DNA of 64,000 nucleotides from Pseudomonadota bacterium (GTDB taxonomy: Bacteria > Pseudomonadota > Gammaproteobacteria > Steroidobacterales > Steroidobacteraceae), in assembly GCA_023433705.1 (NCBI GenBank), contig JAEYUC010000043.1, forward strand, positions 102,853 to 166,852. Reading direction: 5' to 3'. Positions 35,308 through 43,728 of the stretch are shown here, piece after piece; the stretch's first letter is position 1, and each line of letters opens with the position of its first letter. The notes under the pieces are model-generated. The model was given only the letters and a program-made list of their open reading frames with translations. It searched no databases and had not been told where the DNA came from. Position numbers and translations under genes: made by a program.

Positions 35308-35371
35308 CCTTTAAGGACTTGGGCCTTTACGGACTTGGGCCTATACGGACTTGGGCCTTTACGGATCTGGT
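35308..35371. repeat. Four tandem copies of a 16-bp unit between ybgC and tolQ
   Basis: Units of the form CCTTTACGGACTTGGG run at 35308-35323, 35324-35339, 35340-35355 and 35356-35371, with one to a few changes each. The last unit overlaps the final codons of ybgC, and the first ends 7 bp before the tolQ ATG. The tract replaces a normal intergenic spacer inside the Tol operon and looks like a site of slippage. Confidence 0.92.
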
Positions 35372-35760
35372 CTTACGAAATCCGGCAGCGGCCGGGGACG
35401 AAACGTGGCGGCGTCCACGCACGCCACGCGCACCTCGCCCTCCGCCAGCACCTGGTCGGTGCCGGCCTTGCGGACGGTCTGCTTGAAACGGATCGAGGCC
35501 CGCCCTTCGGGCACGGGCTCACAACTTACGAGCAGCTCATCATCGAGTCGCGCCGGCCGGCGATAGTTCACGTGCGCCTCGACGACGGCGAACACGAAGC
35601 CGTGCTCCGCGGCCAGCTCGTTCTGCGAGTGGCCGAGCGATCGCAGCCATTCGGTGCGGGCGCGCTCCATGAACTTGAGGTAGTTCGCGTAGTAGACGAC
35701 CCCGCCGCCGTCGGTGTCCTCCCAGTAAACGCGCGCTCGCCAGGTGAATCCGCCGGTCAC
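35359..35760 (-). CDS. ybgC: Tol-Pal-associated acyl-CoA thioesterase YbgC
   Basis: This 133-residue hotdog-fold thioesterase carries the catalytic 4HBT motif [21 protein letters not shown]. Family members hydrolyse short- or medium-chain acyl thioesters and associate with phospholipid synthesis and the Tol system. It starts at GTG 35760, overlapping the ruvB stop in GTGA. Its last codons are part of a 16-bp tandem repeat tract, so its C-terminal residues (PDFVRPDP) may vary between strains. Confidence 0.93.
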   Translation of the reverse strand: MTGGFTWRARVYWEDTDGGGVVYYANYLKFMERARTEWLRSLGHSQNELAAEHGFVFAVVEAHVNYRRPARLDDELLVSCEPVPEGRASIRFKQTVRKAGTDQVLAEGEVRVACVDAATFRPRPLPDFVRPDP

Positions 35761-36800
35761 CGCTCGGCCTCGAACAGCGGCAGGTTCGCGGAGGCGCGTT
35801 CGGGCACCTTGAGCCCGAAGTGCAGGTACGCGTTGCGCGTCGCGATGCGGCCGCGCGCGGTGCGCATCAGGAATCCCTGCTGGATCAGGAACGGCTCGAT
35901 GACGTCTTCGAGTGTGCCGCGCTCCTCGCCGATGGCGGCCGCGAGACTTTCGATGCCGACCGGCCCGCCATCGAACTTCTCGATGATGGTCGAAAGCAGT
36001 TTGCGATCGAGCGCATCGAAACCTTGCGGATCGACCTCGAGCAGGTCGAGCGCGCCGCGCGCCACGATCTCGTCGATGCGGCCGTCGGCCTTCACCTCGG
36101 CAAAGTCGCGCACGCGTCGCAGCAGCCGGTTCGCGATGCGCGGCGTGCCGCGCGAGCGCTGCGCGATGCGGCCCGCGCCCGCGGCGTCGATCGGCACGCC
36201 GAGGATGCCGGCGGAGCGCGTAACGATCCGTTCGAGCTCGCTCACCGTGTAGAACTCCAGGCGCTGCACGATGCCGAAGCGATCGCGCAACGGCGAGGTG
36301 AGCAGGCCCGCGCGCGTCGTCGCGCCGATCAACGTGAACGGCTGCAGCGATAGTTTGATCGAACGCGCCGCGGGTCCCTCGCCGATCATGATGTCGAGCT
36401 GGAAGTCCTCCATCGCCGGATACAGGACTTCCTCCACGACCGGCGCGAGCCGGTGGATCTCGTCGATGAACAACACGTCGCGCGGCTGCAGGTTCGTGAG
36501 CAGCGCCGCGAGGTCGCCTGGCCGTTCGAGCACGGGACCGGAAGTCTGGCGCAGGTTCACGCCGAGCTCGGCCGCCAGAATGTTCGCGAGCGTCGTCTTG
36601 CCGAGGCCCGGCGGTCCGAAGATGAGCGCGTGATCGAGCGCCTCGCCGCGTTTCACCGCGGCCTGCACGAAGATCTCGAGCTGCGCCTTGACCTGCTCCT
36701 GGCCCACGTAGTCCGCGAGTTTCTTCGGCCGGATGGCGCGATCGACGGCTTCGTCCTCTCGCGATGCCACGGCCTCCACGATGCGATCCGCGCCACTCAT
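35757..36800 (-). CDS. ruvB: Holliday junction branch migration ATPase RuvB
   Basis: This 347-residue AAA+ motor drives branch migration with RuvA. Walker A is GPPGLGKTT, Walker B is FIDEIHRL, and the sensor/arginine-finger region is [15 protein letters not shown]. The C-terminal winged helix ([17 protein letters not shown]) binds DNA. ATG 36800 overlaps the ruvA stop in an ATGA. The length is close to the usual 336 residues of Escherichia coli, with an extra C-terminal tail. Confidence 0.97.
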   Translation of the reverse strand: MSGADRIVEAVASREDEAVDRAIRPKKLADYVGQEQVKAQLEIFVQAAVKRGEALDHALIFGPPGLGKTTLANILAAELGVNLRQTSGPVLERPGDLAALLTNLQPRDVLFIDEIHRLAPVVEEVLYPAMEDFQLDIMIGEGPAARSIKLSLQPFTLIGATTRAGLLTSPLRDRFGIVQRLEFYTVSELERIVTRSAGILGVPIDAAGAGRIAQRSRGTPRIANRLLRRVRDFAEVKADGRIDEIVARGALDLLEVDPQGFDALDRKLLSTIIEKFDGGPVGIESLAAAIGEERGTLEDVIEPFLIQQGFLMRTARGRIATRNAYLHFGLKVPERASANLPLFEAER

Positions 36801-37402
36801 TGCGGCCGCACCGCGCCCTGCAGCGCGCGACGGATCAGGTCCTCGGTGCTGCCGCCCGATCCGGCGAAGGGCTTGAGCATCTGTGTGACTTCGGCAGGCT
36901 TGTAGCCGAGCGCGACCAGCGCTGTCCACGCCTCGCCTTCGGCGGCGTTGGCGCCCTGCATGCCGTTGGCCGCCGCCGAACCGGCAACGCCTTCGGCGAG
37001 TGCATCGATGCGATCGCGCATCTCGACCAGCAGACGTTCGGCGGTCTTCCGACCGACGCCCGGAATGCGCGTGAGCGCCGCGGCATCCTGCAATTTCACG
37101 ATCGTGCCGAAACCTTCGACGCTGACCCCCGAAAGAATCGCGAGCGCGAGTTTGGGACCGACCTGCGACACCTTGAGCAGGCTGCGAAAAAGCGACCGCT
37201 CGTCCTGCGTACCGAAGCCGTAGAGGATGTGCGCATCCTCACGCACGACCAGATGCGTGAGCAGCCGCACTTCGCTGCCGAGCGCGGGCAGCGTGTAGAA
37301 CGTCGACATCGGCGCTTCGATGTCATAGCCGACACCGCCCACGTCCACGGTGAGATGCGGCGGCGCCTTGACGACGAGTTTGCCCCGTACGAATCCGATC
37401 AT
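36797..37402 (-). CDS. ruvA: Holliday junction DNA-binding protein RuvA
   Basis: This 201-residue tetrameric junction-binding protein has an N-terminal OB-fold ([20 protein letters not shown]). Helix-hairpin-helix motifs follow ([15 protein letters not shown] and [19 protein letters not shown]). The C-terminal domain III contacts RuvB ([20 protein letters not shown]). The Ala/Gly-rich linker before domain III is typical. Its start overlaps the ruvC stop by 4 bp. Confidence 0.97.
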   Translation of the reverse strand: MIGFVRGKLVVKAPPHLTVDVGGVGYDIEAPMSTFYTLPALGSEVRLLTHLVVREDAHILYGFGTQDERSLFRSLLKVSQVGPKLALAILSGVSVEGFGTIVKLQDAAALTRIPGVGRKTAERLLVEMRDRIDALAEGVAGSAAANGMQGANAAEGEAWTALVALGYKPAEVTQMLKPFAGSGGSTEDLIRRALQGAVRPQ

Positions 37403-37890
37403 GCGAATTTGAGCTCTCGGGAGTTCGCGTGGCAGATCGCGACCGCCAGCGCGTCCGCGGCGTCGGGCGTGAGGCGTGCTTCGACGCGAAGGAGCTGGCG
37501 GACCATGTGTGCCACCTGCGCCTTCTCCGCGCCGCCGACGCCGACCACCGAGAGCTTGATCGCGCGCGGCGCGTACTCGTGCACGTCGAGTGTCGCGGGC
37601 ACGGCCGCGAGCGCGGCGCCGCGCGCCTGCCCGAGTTTGAGCGCGCTGTCGGCGTTCTTCGCGAGGAACACGCGTTCGATGGCGATCTGTTGTGGGCGAT
37701 GTTCGGCGATGAGCTCCGCGACCCGGGAATGGATGGTTCGCAGGCGATCGGCCAGCGGTCCGCCGGAGGTCGCGATGCAGCCCTGCGCGACGACGCGCAT
37801 CGAGCCGCTGTCGCAGTCGATGACGCCGAAGCCGGTGCGCAGGGAGCCAGGGTCGAGGCCGAGAATGCGCGAGTTAGCGCGCGGTGACAT
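37399..37890 (-). CDS. ruvC: Crossover junction endodeoxyribonuclease RuvC
   Basis: This 163-residue nuclease resolves Holliday junctions. The acidic catalytic residues are visible in ILGLDPGSLRTGFGVI (Asp), AIERVFLAKN (Glu) and LTPDAADALAVAICH (Asp). ATG 37890 gives the standard start just before RILGLDPG. It is the first gene of the long leftward cluster that runs through ruv, tol-pal and que to tRNA-Lys. The 121-bp gap to relA contains no clear leftward promoter. Confidence 0.96.
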   Translation of the reverse strand: MSPRANSRILGLDPGSLRTGFGVIDCDSGSMRVVAQGCIATSGGPLADRLRTIHSRVAELIAEHRPQQIAIERVFLAKNADSALKLGQARGAALAAVPATLDVHEYAPRAIKLSVVGVGGAEKAQVAHMVRQLLRVEARLTPDAADALAVAICHANSRELKFA

Positions 37891-38011
37891 CCGCACGACC
37901 AGCGCGGCGGAAGACTGCGCCGTGTCCGGTCGGTAGGAGCGCCACGAGGATCTCAGCGGGTATCGCGCCATCAGTCGGTAACGCCTCGCGCCCCTTGAAA
38001 AAACTGCGCGT

Positions 38012-40033
38012 ATGATAGCCGCAAATCCGCCGCGCCTCACGCCTCGGCGGGACCCCCTCGCCGTGCACAATCTTCGTTCCTGCTCGCCCGAGCTCAAAGC
38101 TGTCATCGATGCGCACGCCGCCCGCCTGGACGGCTGGGGCGTCGCGCGCCACACACTCGAACAGGCGGTCGAGGCGGCGGTCATCGTCGCATCGCTGACC
38201 GAGGATTCGTTGCTCGCCGCGGCGCTGCTCGCGCAACCGGCCCTGGACGCGGCGCCCGACGACTCCACCGAGATCGAGCAGCATTTCGGTCCCGGAGTCA
38301 TCACCCTCGCCCGCGAGTTGCGGCACTTCGGCGACATCCGACTTACGCCGATGGCGGCCGCCTCGCGCGAACTCGAACCGGCGCAGGCCGAGGCGCTGCG
38401 CAAGATGTTGTTGTCCGTCGTCAGCGATCCGCGGCTCGTGCTCGCGCGCCTCGCGCGCCAGCTCGTCGAGCTCACCGCGGCGAAGGACGGCCACGCCGCG
38501 ACCCGCGAACGACTCGCGCTCGAGACGCGCGAGGTGTTCGCGCCGCTCGCGAATCGCCTCGGACTCTGGCAGCTCAAGTGGGAACTCGAGGACCTGGCGT
38601 TCCGGTACCTGCAGCCCGACGACTATCGGCGGATCGCGTCCGCGCTGGCGGAAAAACGCACCGATCGCGAACGCTACATCACGGAGTTCTGCCGCACGCT
38701 CGAGTCGATGGTGCGCGCGGTGGGCATCGAGGCCGAGATCCAGGGCCGGCCGAAACACATCTACAGCATCCATCGCAAGATGGAGCGCAAGCAACTCACG
38801 TTCGAGCAGGTGTTCGACCTGCGCGCGGTGCGCATCATCACGAAGACCGTCGCCGACTGCTACGCGGTGCTCGGCATCGTGCACGGCAACTTCACCTACA
38901 TCCCCGGCGAGTTCGACGATTACATCGCGACGCCGAAGGACAACTTCTATCGCTCGATCCACACCGCGGTCATCGGTCCCGAGGGCAAGGCGGTCGAGGT
39001 GCAGATCCGCACACGAGAGATGCACGAGCAGGCCGACCTCGGGCTCGCGGCGCATTGGCGTTACAAGGAATCGCGCGCGCACGACGTCTCGTACGACCGC
39101 AAGATCGAGTGGGTGCGCAAGCTCCTCGAGCCCACCCATGCGGAGGGCACCGACAAGGACTTCCTCGATTCCGTGCGCAGCGAGCTGTTCGAGGATCGCA
39201 TCTACGCGCTCACGCCCAAGGGCGAAGTCGTCGACCTGCCGCACGGAGCGACGCCGCTCGACTTCGCGTATCACGTGCACACGGATCTGGGACATCGCTG
39301 CCGCGGCGCGCGCGTGAACGGACGCATCGTGCCGCTCACCCGGCCGCTCGCGAACGGCGAGATCGTCGAGATCATCACCCACAAGCATCCGCAGCCGAGC
39401 CGCGACTGGCTGTCCGAGACGCAGGGTTTTCTGGTCAGCCCGCGCAGCCGTTCGAAGGTGCGCGCCTGGTTCCGGAAGTTAGACGAGGACGCGGCGAAGC
39501 TCGCCCCGCCCGCGGCCGCCGCGGCGCCACCGCCCGCCCCGTCGCCCGCCCCGCCGCGCAAGAAGGCGAAGACGCGCCGCAGCTCGCGCTCGCCAGTGGT
39601 CCTGGCCGGAGTCGAGGATTTGCCGACCAGTTTTGCGCGTTGCTGCGCGCCCGTGAAACCCGAGCCCATCGCGGGTTACACCACGGTGGGACGCGGCGTG
39701 ACCGTTCACCGCGCGAATTGCCCCGGATTGCAGCGCATGAGCGCCGCGCACCCGGATCGCTTGATCGCCGCATCCTGGGCCGACGCCAGCACGACGCAGC
39801 CCGTGACGCTCACGATTGTCGCCATCGACCGACAGGGCTTGGTGCGCGACGTCGGCGACCTGCTCGCGAGCGAAAAAATTTCGATCGAGATGATGCACAC
39901 CACTACCGATCGCACGCAGTCGACGGCTACCATCGACCTGCGCGTCGGGGTTGATGACGCGCCGCATCTGACGCGTCTGCTCCAGCGTATCCGCAAGGTA
40001 GCCAGCGTCCTCTCGGTAAGACGGACCGCTTAA
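38012..40033 (+). CDS. relA: GTP pyrophosphokinase RelA, with shortened helical domain
   Basis: This 673-residue (p)ppGpp synthetase responds to uncharged tRNA on the ribosome. The N-terminal pseudo-hydrolase region lacks the HD motif, so it is a synthetase-only enzyme. The synthetase domain (about 235-355) has the RelA-type EFDDYIATPKDNFYRSIHTA and EVQIRTREMHEQADLGLAAHW. TGS follows at about 395-455 (IYALTPKGEVVDLP). Then comes a short Pro/Ala/Lys linker (about 490-525), a zinc-finger domain (SFARCCAPVKPEPIAGYTT) and an ACT domain (about 590-670). About 65 residues of the helical domain seem to be missing compared with Escherichia coli RelA. ATG 38012 has no ribosome site. TATGAT at 38011 could be a -10, in which case GTG 38063 (residue 18) would be the start. 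Confidence 0.93.
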   Translation: MIAANPPRLTPRRDPLAVHNLRSCSPELKAVIDAHAARLDGWGVARHTLEQAVEAAVIVASLTEDSLLAAALLAQPALDAAPDDSTEIEQHFGPGVITLARELRHFGDIRLTPMAAASRELEPAQAEALRKMLLSVVSDPRLVLARLARQLVELTAAKDGHAATRERLALETREVFAPLANRLGLWQLKWELEDLAFRYLQPDDYRRIASALAEKRTDRERYITEFCRTLESMVRAVGIEAEIQGRPKHIYSIHRKMERKQLTFEQVFDLRAVRIITKTVADCYAVLGIVHGNFTYIPGEFDDYIATPKDNFYRSIHTAVIGPEGKAVEVQIRTREMHEQADLGLAAHWRYKESRAHDVSYDRKIEWVRKLLEPTHAEGTDKDFLDSVRSELFEDRIYALTPKGEVVDLPHGATPLDFAYHVHTDLGHRCRGARVNGRIVPLTRPLANGEIVEIITHKHPQPSRDWLSETQGFLVSPRSRSKVRAWFRKLDEDAAKLAPPAAAAAPPPAPSPAPPRKKAKTRRSSRSPVVLAGVEDLPTSFARCCAPVKPEPIAGYTTVGRGVTVHRANCPGLQRMSAAHPDRLIAASWADASTTQPVTLTIVAIDRQGLVRDVGDLLASEKISIEMMHTTTDRTQSTATIDLRVGVDDAPHLTRLLQRIRKVASVLSVRRTA

Positions 40034-40154
40034 CTTAAGATGGTTCCGGAACCCCCTGAGGGCCGGCGAAACGTGACGCGTTGCGACGCCGGATTCCGTC
40101 AGATCGCGTTTACTAATAACGATTTTTTGCAGTTATCCGGGGTACTGGACGCAC

Positions 40155-42179
40155 ATGCGTGTCCTGCTGGTAGACCATGATTCGGAAGGTCTCGAGGCCG
40201 TCGCTCGCGCCATTCGCGGCGTTCTCGAGCTCGACTGCGTCACCAGCAAGGGTGATGCGCTGCTGCTGCTGCGCCAGAACACCTACGACGTACTGATCGC
40301 CTGCGAACGCTGCGTCGACGGATCCGGACTCGACTTGCTCGCGCGCACGACGCGCACCAACACGCCGCTCAAGCGCATCTTCTCCGCGCCGATGGACCGC
40401 CTGCAGTTGTTAGGCCCGCGGCTCGCGCCGTTCAAGGTCCAGCGCACGATCAACTACCCCATCGACCTCGAGGAGTTGTGGCTCGCCATCGCGCAGGTCA
40501 CGGGAACCAGCGACGACACGGATGGCACCATCGAACGAGTCGTGCTCGACGAGCGCGGCATTCCTTCGACGGGCACGATGCCGCGTTCGCCGATTCCGCC
40601 GCGTCCACCCGCGCCGCTGCGCGAAGTGACTCCGGCGCCGACGCCCGCGCCCGCCATCGCCGCGACGATGTCCGTCGGCGGAGCGCGCGCGGCGACGGCG
40701 CGCGTCGCCCAACCGGTGCCGGAACCGCCACTGCGGGCGCCGGCTCCACCCCGCATGGCTCCGCCGCCGCCGCGCACCACATCCAATACGGGGCGCATGC
40801 GGATGCCCGCGCCGCCGCCGACTACCTCGGATACCGGGCGCATGCGGATGCCGGCGCCGCCGCCGACCACGTCCGACACCGGCCGGATGCGCGCCCCGCT
40901 GCCGCCGCGCACGACCGCAGACACCGGACGGATGCGCGCTCCCGCGCCGCCGGTGCAGGCCATTCCGCCGATGCCCCTGCCATCACCCACTGCGCCTCCC
41001 TCGACCGCGCCGCTGCGCGACATGGGGTGGACTCCCGAAGTCGCGCCAAGCGACGACGATTTCGCCGAGATCGCCGCGCAGGCCCGGCTCGGCGTGCAGC
41101 AGAAGGCGGCCGACGAAGCCTCGCGCCGCAAGCGCACGCGATTGTTGGCGGCCGGCGGCATTGCCGTCGCGGTCGCAGCGGCGCTCGTGTTCCTGATCGA
41201 ATCGTTCTACGACCCGGAGGCGCGGGCGCGCGAACGCGCGATCGCCCAGGAAGTGGAACGGATGGCCGAGCAGCAGAAGGTCACCGACAATCTCACGCGC
41301 ATCGAGGTCGACATCGAAAGCGCGATCATGAAGAACGATTTCGCCGCGGCACGCGCCTCGCTGGCCGAGCTCGTGGCGAAATCGCCCGAACACCCGCGCC
41401 GCGCATTCCTGCAGGCGTCAATCGAACGCGCCGCGGAACTTGCGAAACTCGAGGCGCAGAAATCCGCGCTCGTGGCGCAGACCGACCGGTCGGCTCCGAA
41501 ACGTGAAGAGCCGCGCGAGGAACGGGTGACGTCGCGCCAGCCGGAGCGTTCGACGCCGCGTTCGCGCGACGACGACCGGACCCGCACCGCTTCCAATACT
41601 TCGCAACGCGTCTATGGCGCGCCGATCGGCGAAGCGCCGCGCGCCACGCTGCCGCTCGACGCGCCGATCAACGCGCCGCCGACGACCACGATGCGCACCC
41701 CGGACAACTCGTTCCCCGGACGTACCGTGGAAGCATCCGATGGAGCGCTGCGCTCGGGCGTCTTCACGCCGGGCGGTACTCCGGCCGCGCCCGCGCAGTC
41801 TTCCACCCAGGCGTCGACTCCGGCCACGAGCGGCCCCGCGGGCTCCGCGGTGGTGTCGCCGCTGCCCGCCGCCCCGGCTCCGTCACCCGCGGTTCCCGCG
41901 GCGGTGGACGTCGTGCCGGCCAAACTAGTCAAGCGTGTGGCGCCGGTGGCGCCCGCGAACACGCCGCCGAAGTCCCGCGGCCAGGTCGTCGTGCAGTTCG
42001 AGATCGGCCTGAACGGCAAGGTCTCCGACATCGAAGTCGTGGAATCGGAGCCGCGCGGCGTGTTCGACGATGCCGTGCGCGATGCCGTACGCAAATGGGT
42101 TTACGAGCCGCGCAAGGAAGACGGCGTCGCCGTGGTTTCCAAGGGCCAGGCGCGGCTGGTGTTCGAACCGGCGAAGTAA
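40155..42179 (+). CDS. Pseudo-receiver / TonB C-terminal domain fusion protein
   Basis: This is a 674-residue protein of unusual build. Residues 1-125 resemble a response-regulator receiver (MRVLLVDHDSEGLEAVARAI, TYDVLIACERCVDGSGLDLL), but the phospho-acceptor aspartate position is Cys50. A Pro-rich stretch follows with four 15-residue repeats (residues 207-266, TTSDTGRMRMPAPPP type). A single membrane helix lies about 336-355 (LLAAGGIAVAVAAALVFLI), then a coiled coil (375-440), a Ser/Thr/Pro-rich linker and a TonB C-terminal domain (about 585-674, RGQVVVQFEIGLNGKVSDIE, AVRKWVYEPRK). With the receiver in the cytoplasm, the TonB part would face the periplasm. It could couple a cytoplasmic signal to an envelope partner. 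No ExbBD genes are adjacent. Confidence 0.8.
   Translation: MRVLLVDHDSEGLEAVARAIRGVLELDCVTSKGDALLLLRQNTYDVLIACERCVDGSGLDLLARTTRTNTPLKRIFSAPMDRLQLLGPRLAPFKVQRTINYPIDLEELWLAIAQVTGTSDDTDGTIERVVLDERGIPSTGTMPRSPIPPRPPAPLREVTPAPTPAPAIAATMSVGGARAATARVAQPVPEPPLRAPAPPRMAPPPPRTTSNTGRMRMPAPPPTTSDTGRMRMPAPPPTTSDTGRMRAPLPPRTTADTGRMRAPAPPVQAIPPMPLPSPTAPPSTAPLRDMGWTPEVAPSDDDFAEIAAQARLGVQQKAADEASRRKRTRLLAAGGIAVAVAAALVFLIESFYDPEARARERAIAQEVERMAEQQKVTDNLTRIEVDIESAIMKNDFAAARASLAELVAKSPEHPRRAFLQASIERAAELAKLEAQKSALVAQTDRSAPKREEPREERVTSRQPERSTPRSRDDDRTRTASNTSQRVYGAPIGEAPRATLPLDAPINAPPTTTMRTPDNSFPGRTVEASDGALRSGVFTPGGTPAAPAQSSTQASTPATSGPAGSAVVSPLPAAPAPSPAVPAAVDVVPAKLVKRVAPVAPANTPPKSRGQVVVQFEIGLNGKVSDIEVVESEPRGVFDDAVRDAVRKWVYEPRKEDGVAVVSKGQARLVFEPAK
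40773..40952 (+). repeat. Four 45-bp tandem repeats inside the TonB-fusion gene
   Basis: Units at 40773-40817, 40818-40862, 40863-40907 and 40908-40952 each encode 15 residues of the form (R/T)TTSDTGRMR(M/A)P(A/L)PP. The units differ at synonymous and a few non-synonymous sites, so the duplication is not recent. The repeats lie in the cytoplasmic linker between the pseudo-receiver and the membrane helix. Confidence 0.92.
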
Positions 42180-42182
42180 GCT

Positions 42183-42276
42183 GGTCGGTGCGGGGTGAGA
42201 AATCGCAGAGTTGGCGATCTGCTCCCCCGTTTACACGGCGCCCGCTAACTCAGCGATTTCTCACCCGGCACCAACC
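42183..42276. repeat. Palindromic intergenic element between convergent tonB-fusion and lpd
   Basis: Two 34-bp arms (42183-42216 and 42243-42276) are inverse copies with four mismatches around a 26-bp centre. The arm contains GGGGTGAGAAATCGC. The element starts 4 bp after one stop codon and ends 3 bp before the other, so it fills the convergent gap and is likely to terminate both transcripts. Its layout matches the elements at 2564 and 58871, although the arm sequence differs apart from the GGTGC start. Confidence 0.88.
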
Positions 42277-42278
42277 GG

Positions 42279-43706
42279 TTATTTGTTGATGTTGTCGATC
42301 GCGCGTTTGTCGGCGGCGAGCGCGGCTTCGTGCAACGCCTCGGACAACGTCGGGTGCGCGTGGATCGTGCGCTGCAGGTCTTCGCTGCTCGCCGAGTATT
42401 CCATCGCCAGCACGGCTTCCGCGATCAGCTCGCCCGCGAGCGGGCCGATGATGTGCACACCCAGGATCTCGTCGTCGTCCTGGGCCGCAATCAGCTTCAC
42501 GAATCCCGCCGTCGATTCCATGGCGCGCGCGCGGCCGCTGGCCGCGAACGGGAACTGGCCGACCTTGTAAGCCCGGCCGCTGGCGCGCACCTGCTCCTCG
42601 GTCTGGCCGACCCACGCGATCTCCGGGTGCGTGTAGATCACCGATGGAATCACGTCGTAGTTCATGTGGCCGTATTTGCCGGCGATCAGTTCGCCGACCA
42701 TGACGCCCTCGTCCTTCGCTTTGTGCGCGAGCATCGGGCCACGCACGCAGTCGCCCACGGCCCAGATGTTCTCGGCGGTGGTCTTGCAGTGATCGTCGAC
42801 CTTGATGAAGCCGCGTTCGTCGAGTTGCACGCCCGTGCCGTCTGCCAGCAGCTCCTTCGTGAATGGCCGGCGGCCGACGCAGACGATGAGCTTGTCGACG
42901 TTGATCGTCTGACTACCCGACGCATCGGAATAGCTGACTTCGACGCCGGCGGCCGTCGACTTCGCGCCCGAGACTTTCGCGCCGAGCTTGATGTCCAGAC
43001 CCTGCTTCTTGAAGTGCCGCGCGGCTTCTTTCGCGAGGCCCTGGTCGGCGACCGCGAGGAAGGTATCGAGCGCTTCGAGTACGATGACTTCCGATCCCAG
43101 GCGCCGCCACACGCTGCCGAGCTCGAGGCCGATGACGCCCGCGCCGACGACGGCGAGCTTCTTCGGCACGCTCTCGAGATCGAGCGCGCCCCAGTTGTCG
43201 ATGATGTTCTTGCCGTCGAACTTCATGCTCGGAAGTTCGGTCGGGATCGAGCCCGAGGCGAGTACGACGTGTTTCGCGCTCAGCGTTTCCTTCTTGCCGT
43301 CGTGCGCGGTGAATTCCACCTTGCGCCCGGGCAGTAGTTTGCCGTGACCCTGCAGCGCGGTGACGCCCGCGCTCTTGAGCAGCATCGCGATGCCGTTGGT
43401 GCTGGCCTTGACGATGCCCGTCTTGCGCTTCTGCATCTGGGCGACGTCGAACTCGACGCTGCCCACCTTGATGCCATGCGCGCCGAGTTCGCCCTTCGTC
43501 TTGACGTAGAGCTCGCTCGATTCGAGCAGCGCCTTCGAGGGAATGCAGCCCGCGTTCGTGCAGGTGCCGCCGAACACGGCCGAGCCGTCCTTGTTCTTCC
43601 ACTCGTCGATGCAGGCGACCTTGAGCTTGTTCTGCGCCGCGCGTATGGCCGCGGGATAACCGGCGGGACCACCGCCGATCACGATGACGTCGTATTCGTT
43701 AGCCAA
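42279..43706 (-). CDS. lpd: Dihydrolipoyl dehydrogenase (E3 of 2-oxoglutarate dehydrogenase)
   Basis: This 475-residue flavoprotein reoxidises dihydrolipoyl groups on the E2 subunit with NAD+. The FAD-binding motif is VIVIGGGPAGYPAAIRAAQ, and the redox disulfide lies in GGTCTNAGCIPSKALL (usual form CLNVGC). The NAD site is VVGAGVIGLELGSVW. The C-terminal active-site base is in IHAHPTLSEALHEAAL. The only good start is TTG 43706 with GGAGG 9 bp upstream. It is the third gene of sucA-sucB-lpd, 22 bp after sucB, and ends at a palindromic element. Confidence 0.96.
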   Translation of the reverse strand: MANEYDVIVIGGGPAGYPAAIRAAQNKLKVACIDEWKNKDGSAVFGGTCTNAGCIPSKALLESSELYVKTKGELGAHGIKVGSVEFDVAQMQKRKTGIVKASTNGIAMLLKSAGVTALQGHGKLLPGRKVEFTAHDGKKETLSAKHVVLASGSIPTELPSMKFDGKNIIDNWGALDLESVPKKLAVVGAGVIGLELGSVWRRLGSEVIVLEALDTFLAVADQGLAKEAARHFKKQGLDIKLGAKVSGAKSTAAGVEVSYSDASGSQTINVDKLIVCVGRRPFTKELLADGTGVQLDERGFIKVDDHCKTTAENIWAVGDCVRGPMLAHKAKDEGVMVGELIAGKYGHMNYDVIPSVIYTHPEIAWVGQTEEQVRASGRAYKVGQFPFAASGRARAMESTAGFVKLIAAQDDDEILGVHIIGPLAGELIAEAVLAMEYSASSEDLQRTIHAHPTLSEALHEAALAADKRAIDNINK

Positions 43707-43722
43707 CTCTATAGTCCTCCGA
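43704..43722 (-). promoter_or_regulatory. Ribosome site and TTG start of lpd
   Basis: GGAGG followed by nine bases and TTG decides the start of dihydrolipoyl dehydrogenase. The next in-frame ATG lies far inside the conserved FAD domain, so a TTG start is required. TTG starts are weaker than ATG and may lower E3 output relative to E1 and E2. Confidence 0.8.
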
Positions 43723-43728
43723 GGGGCT

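Noticed and set aside
37995..38016. TTGAAA and TATGAT as a relA promoter
   Set aside because: Spacing is only 10 bp, too short for sigma-70. The TATGAT alone is noted as a possible -10.
37874..39388. A 504-residue minus-strand frame upstream of ruvC
   Set aside because: It is opposite relA and does not resemble any protein. ruvC starts inside the minus strand at 37890.
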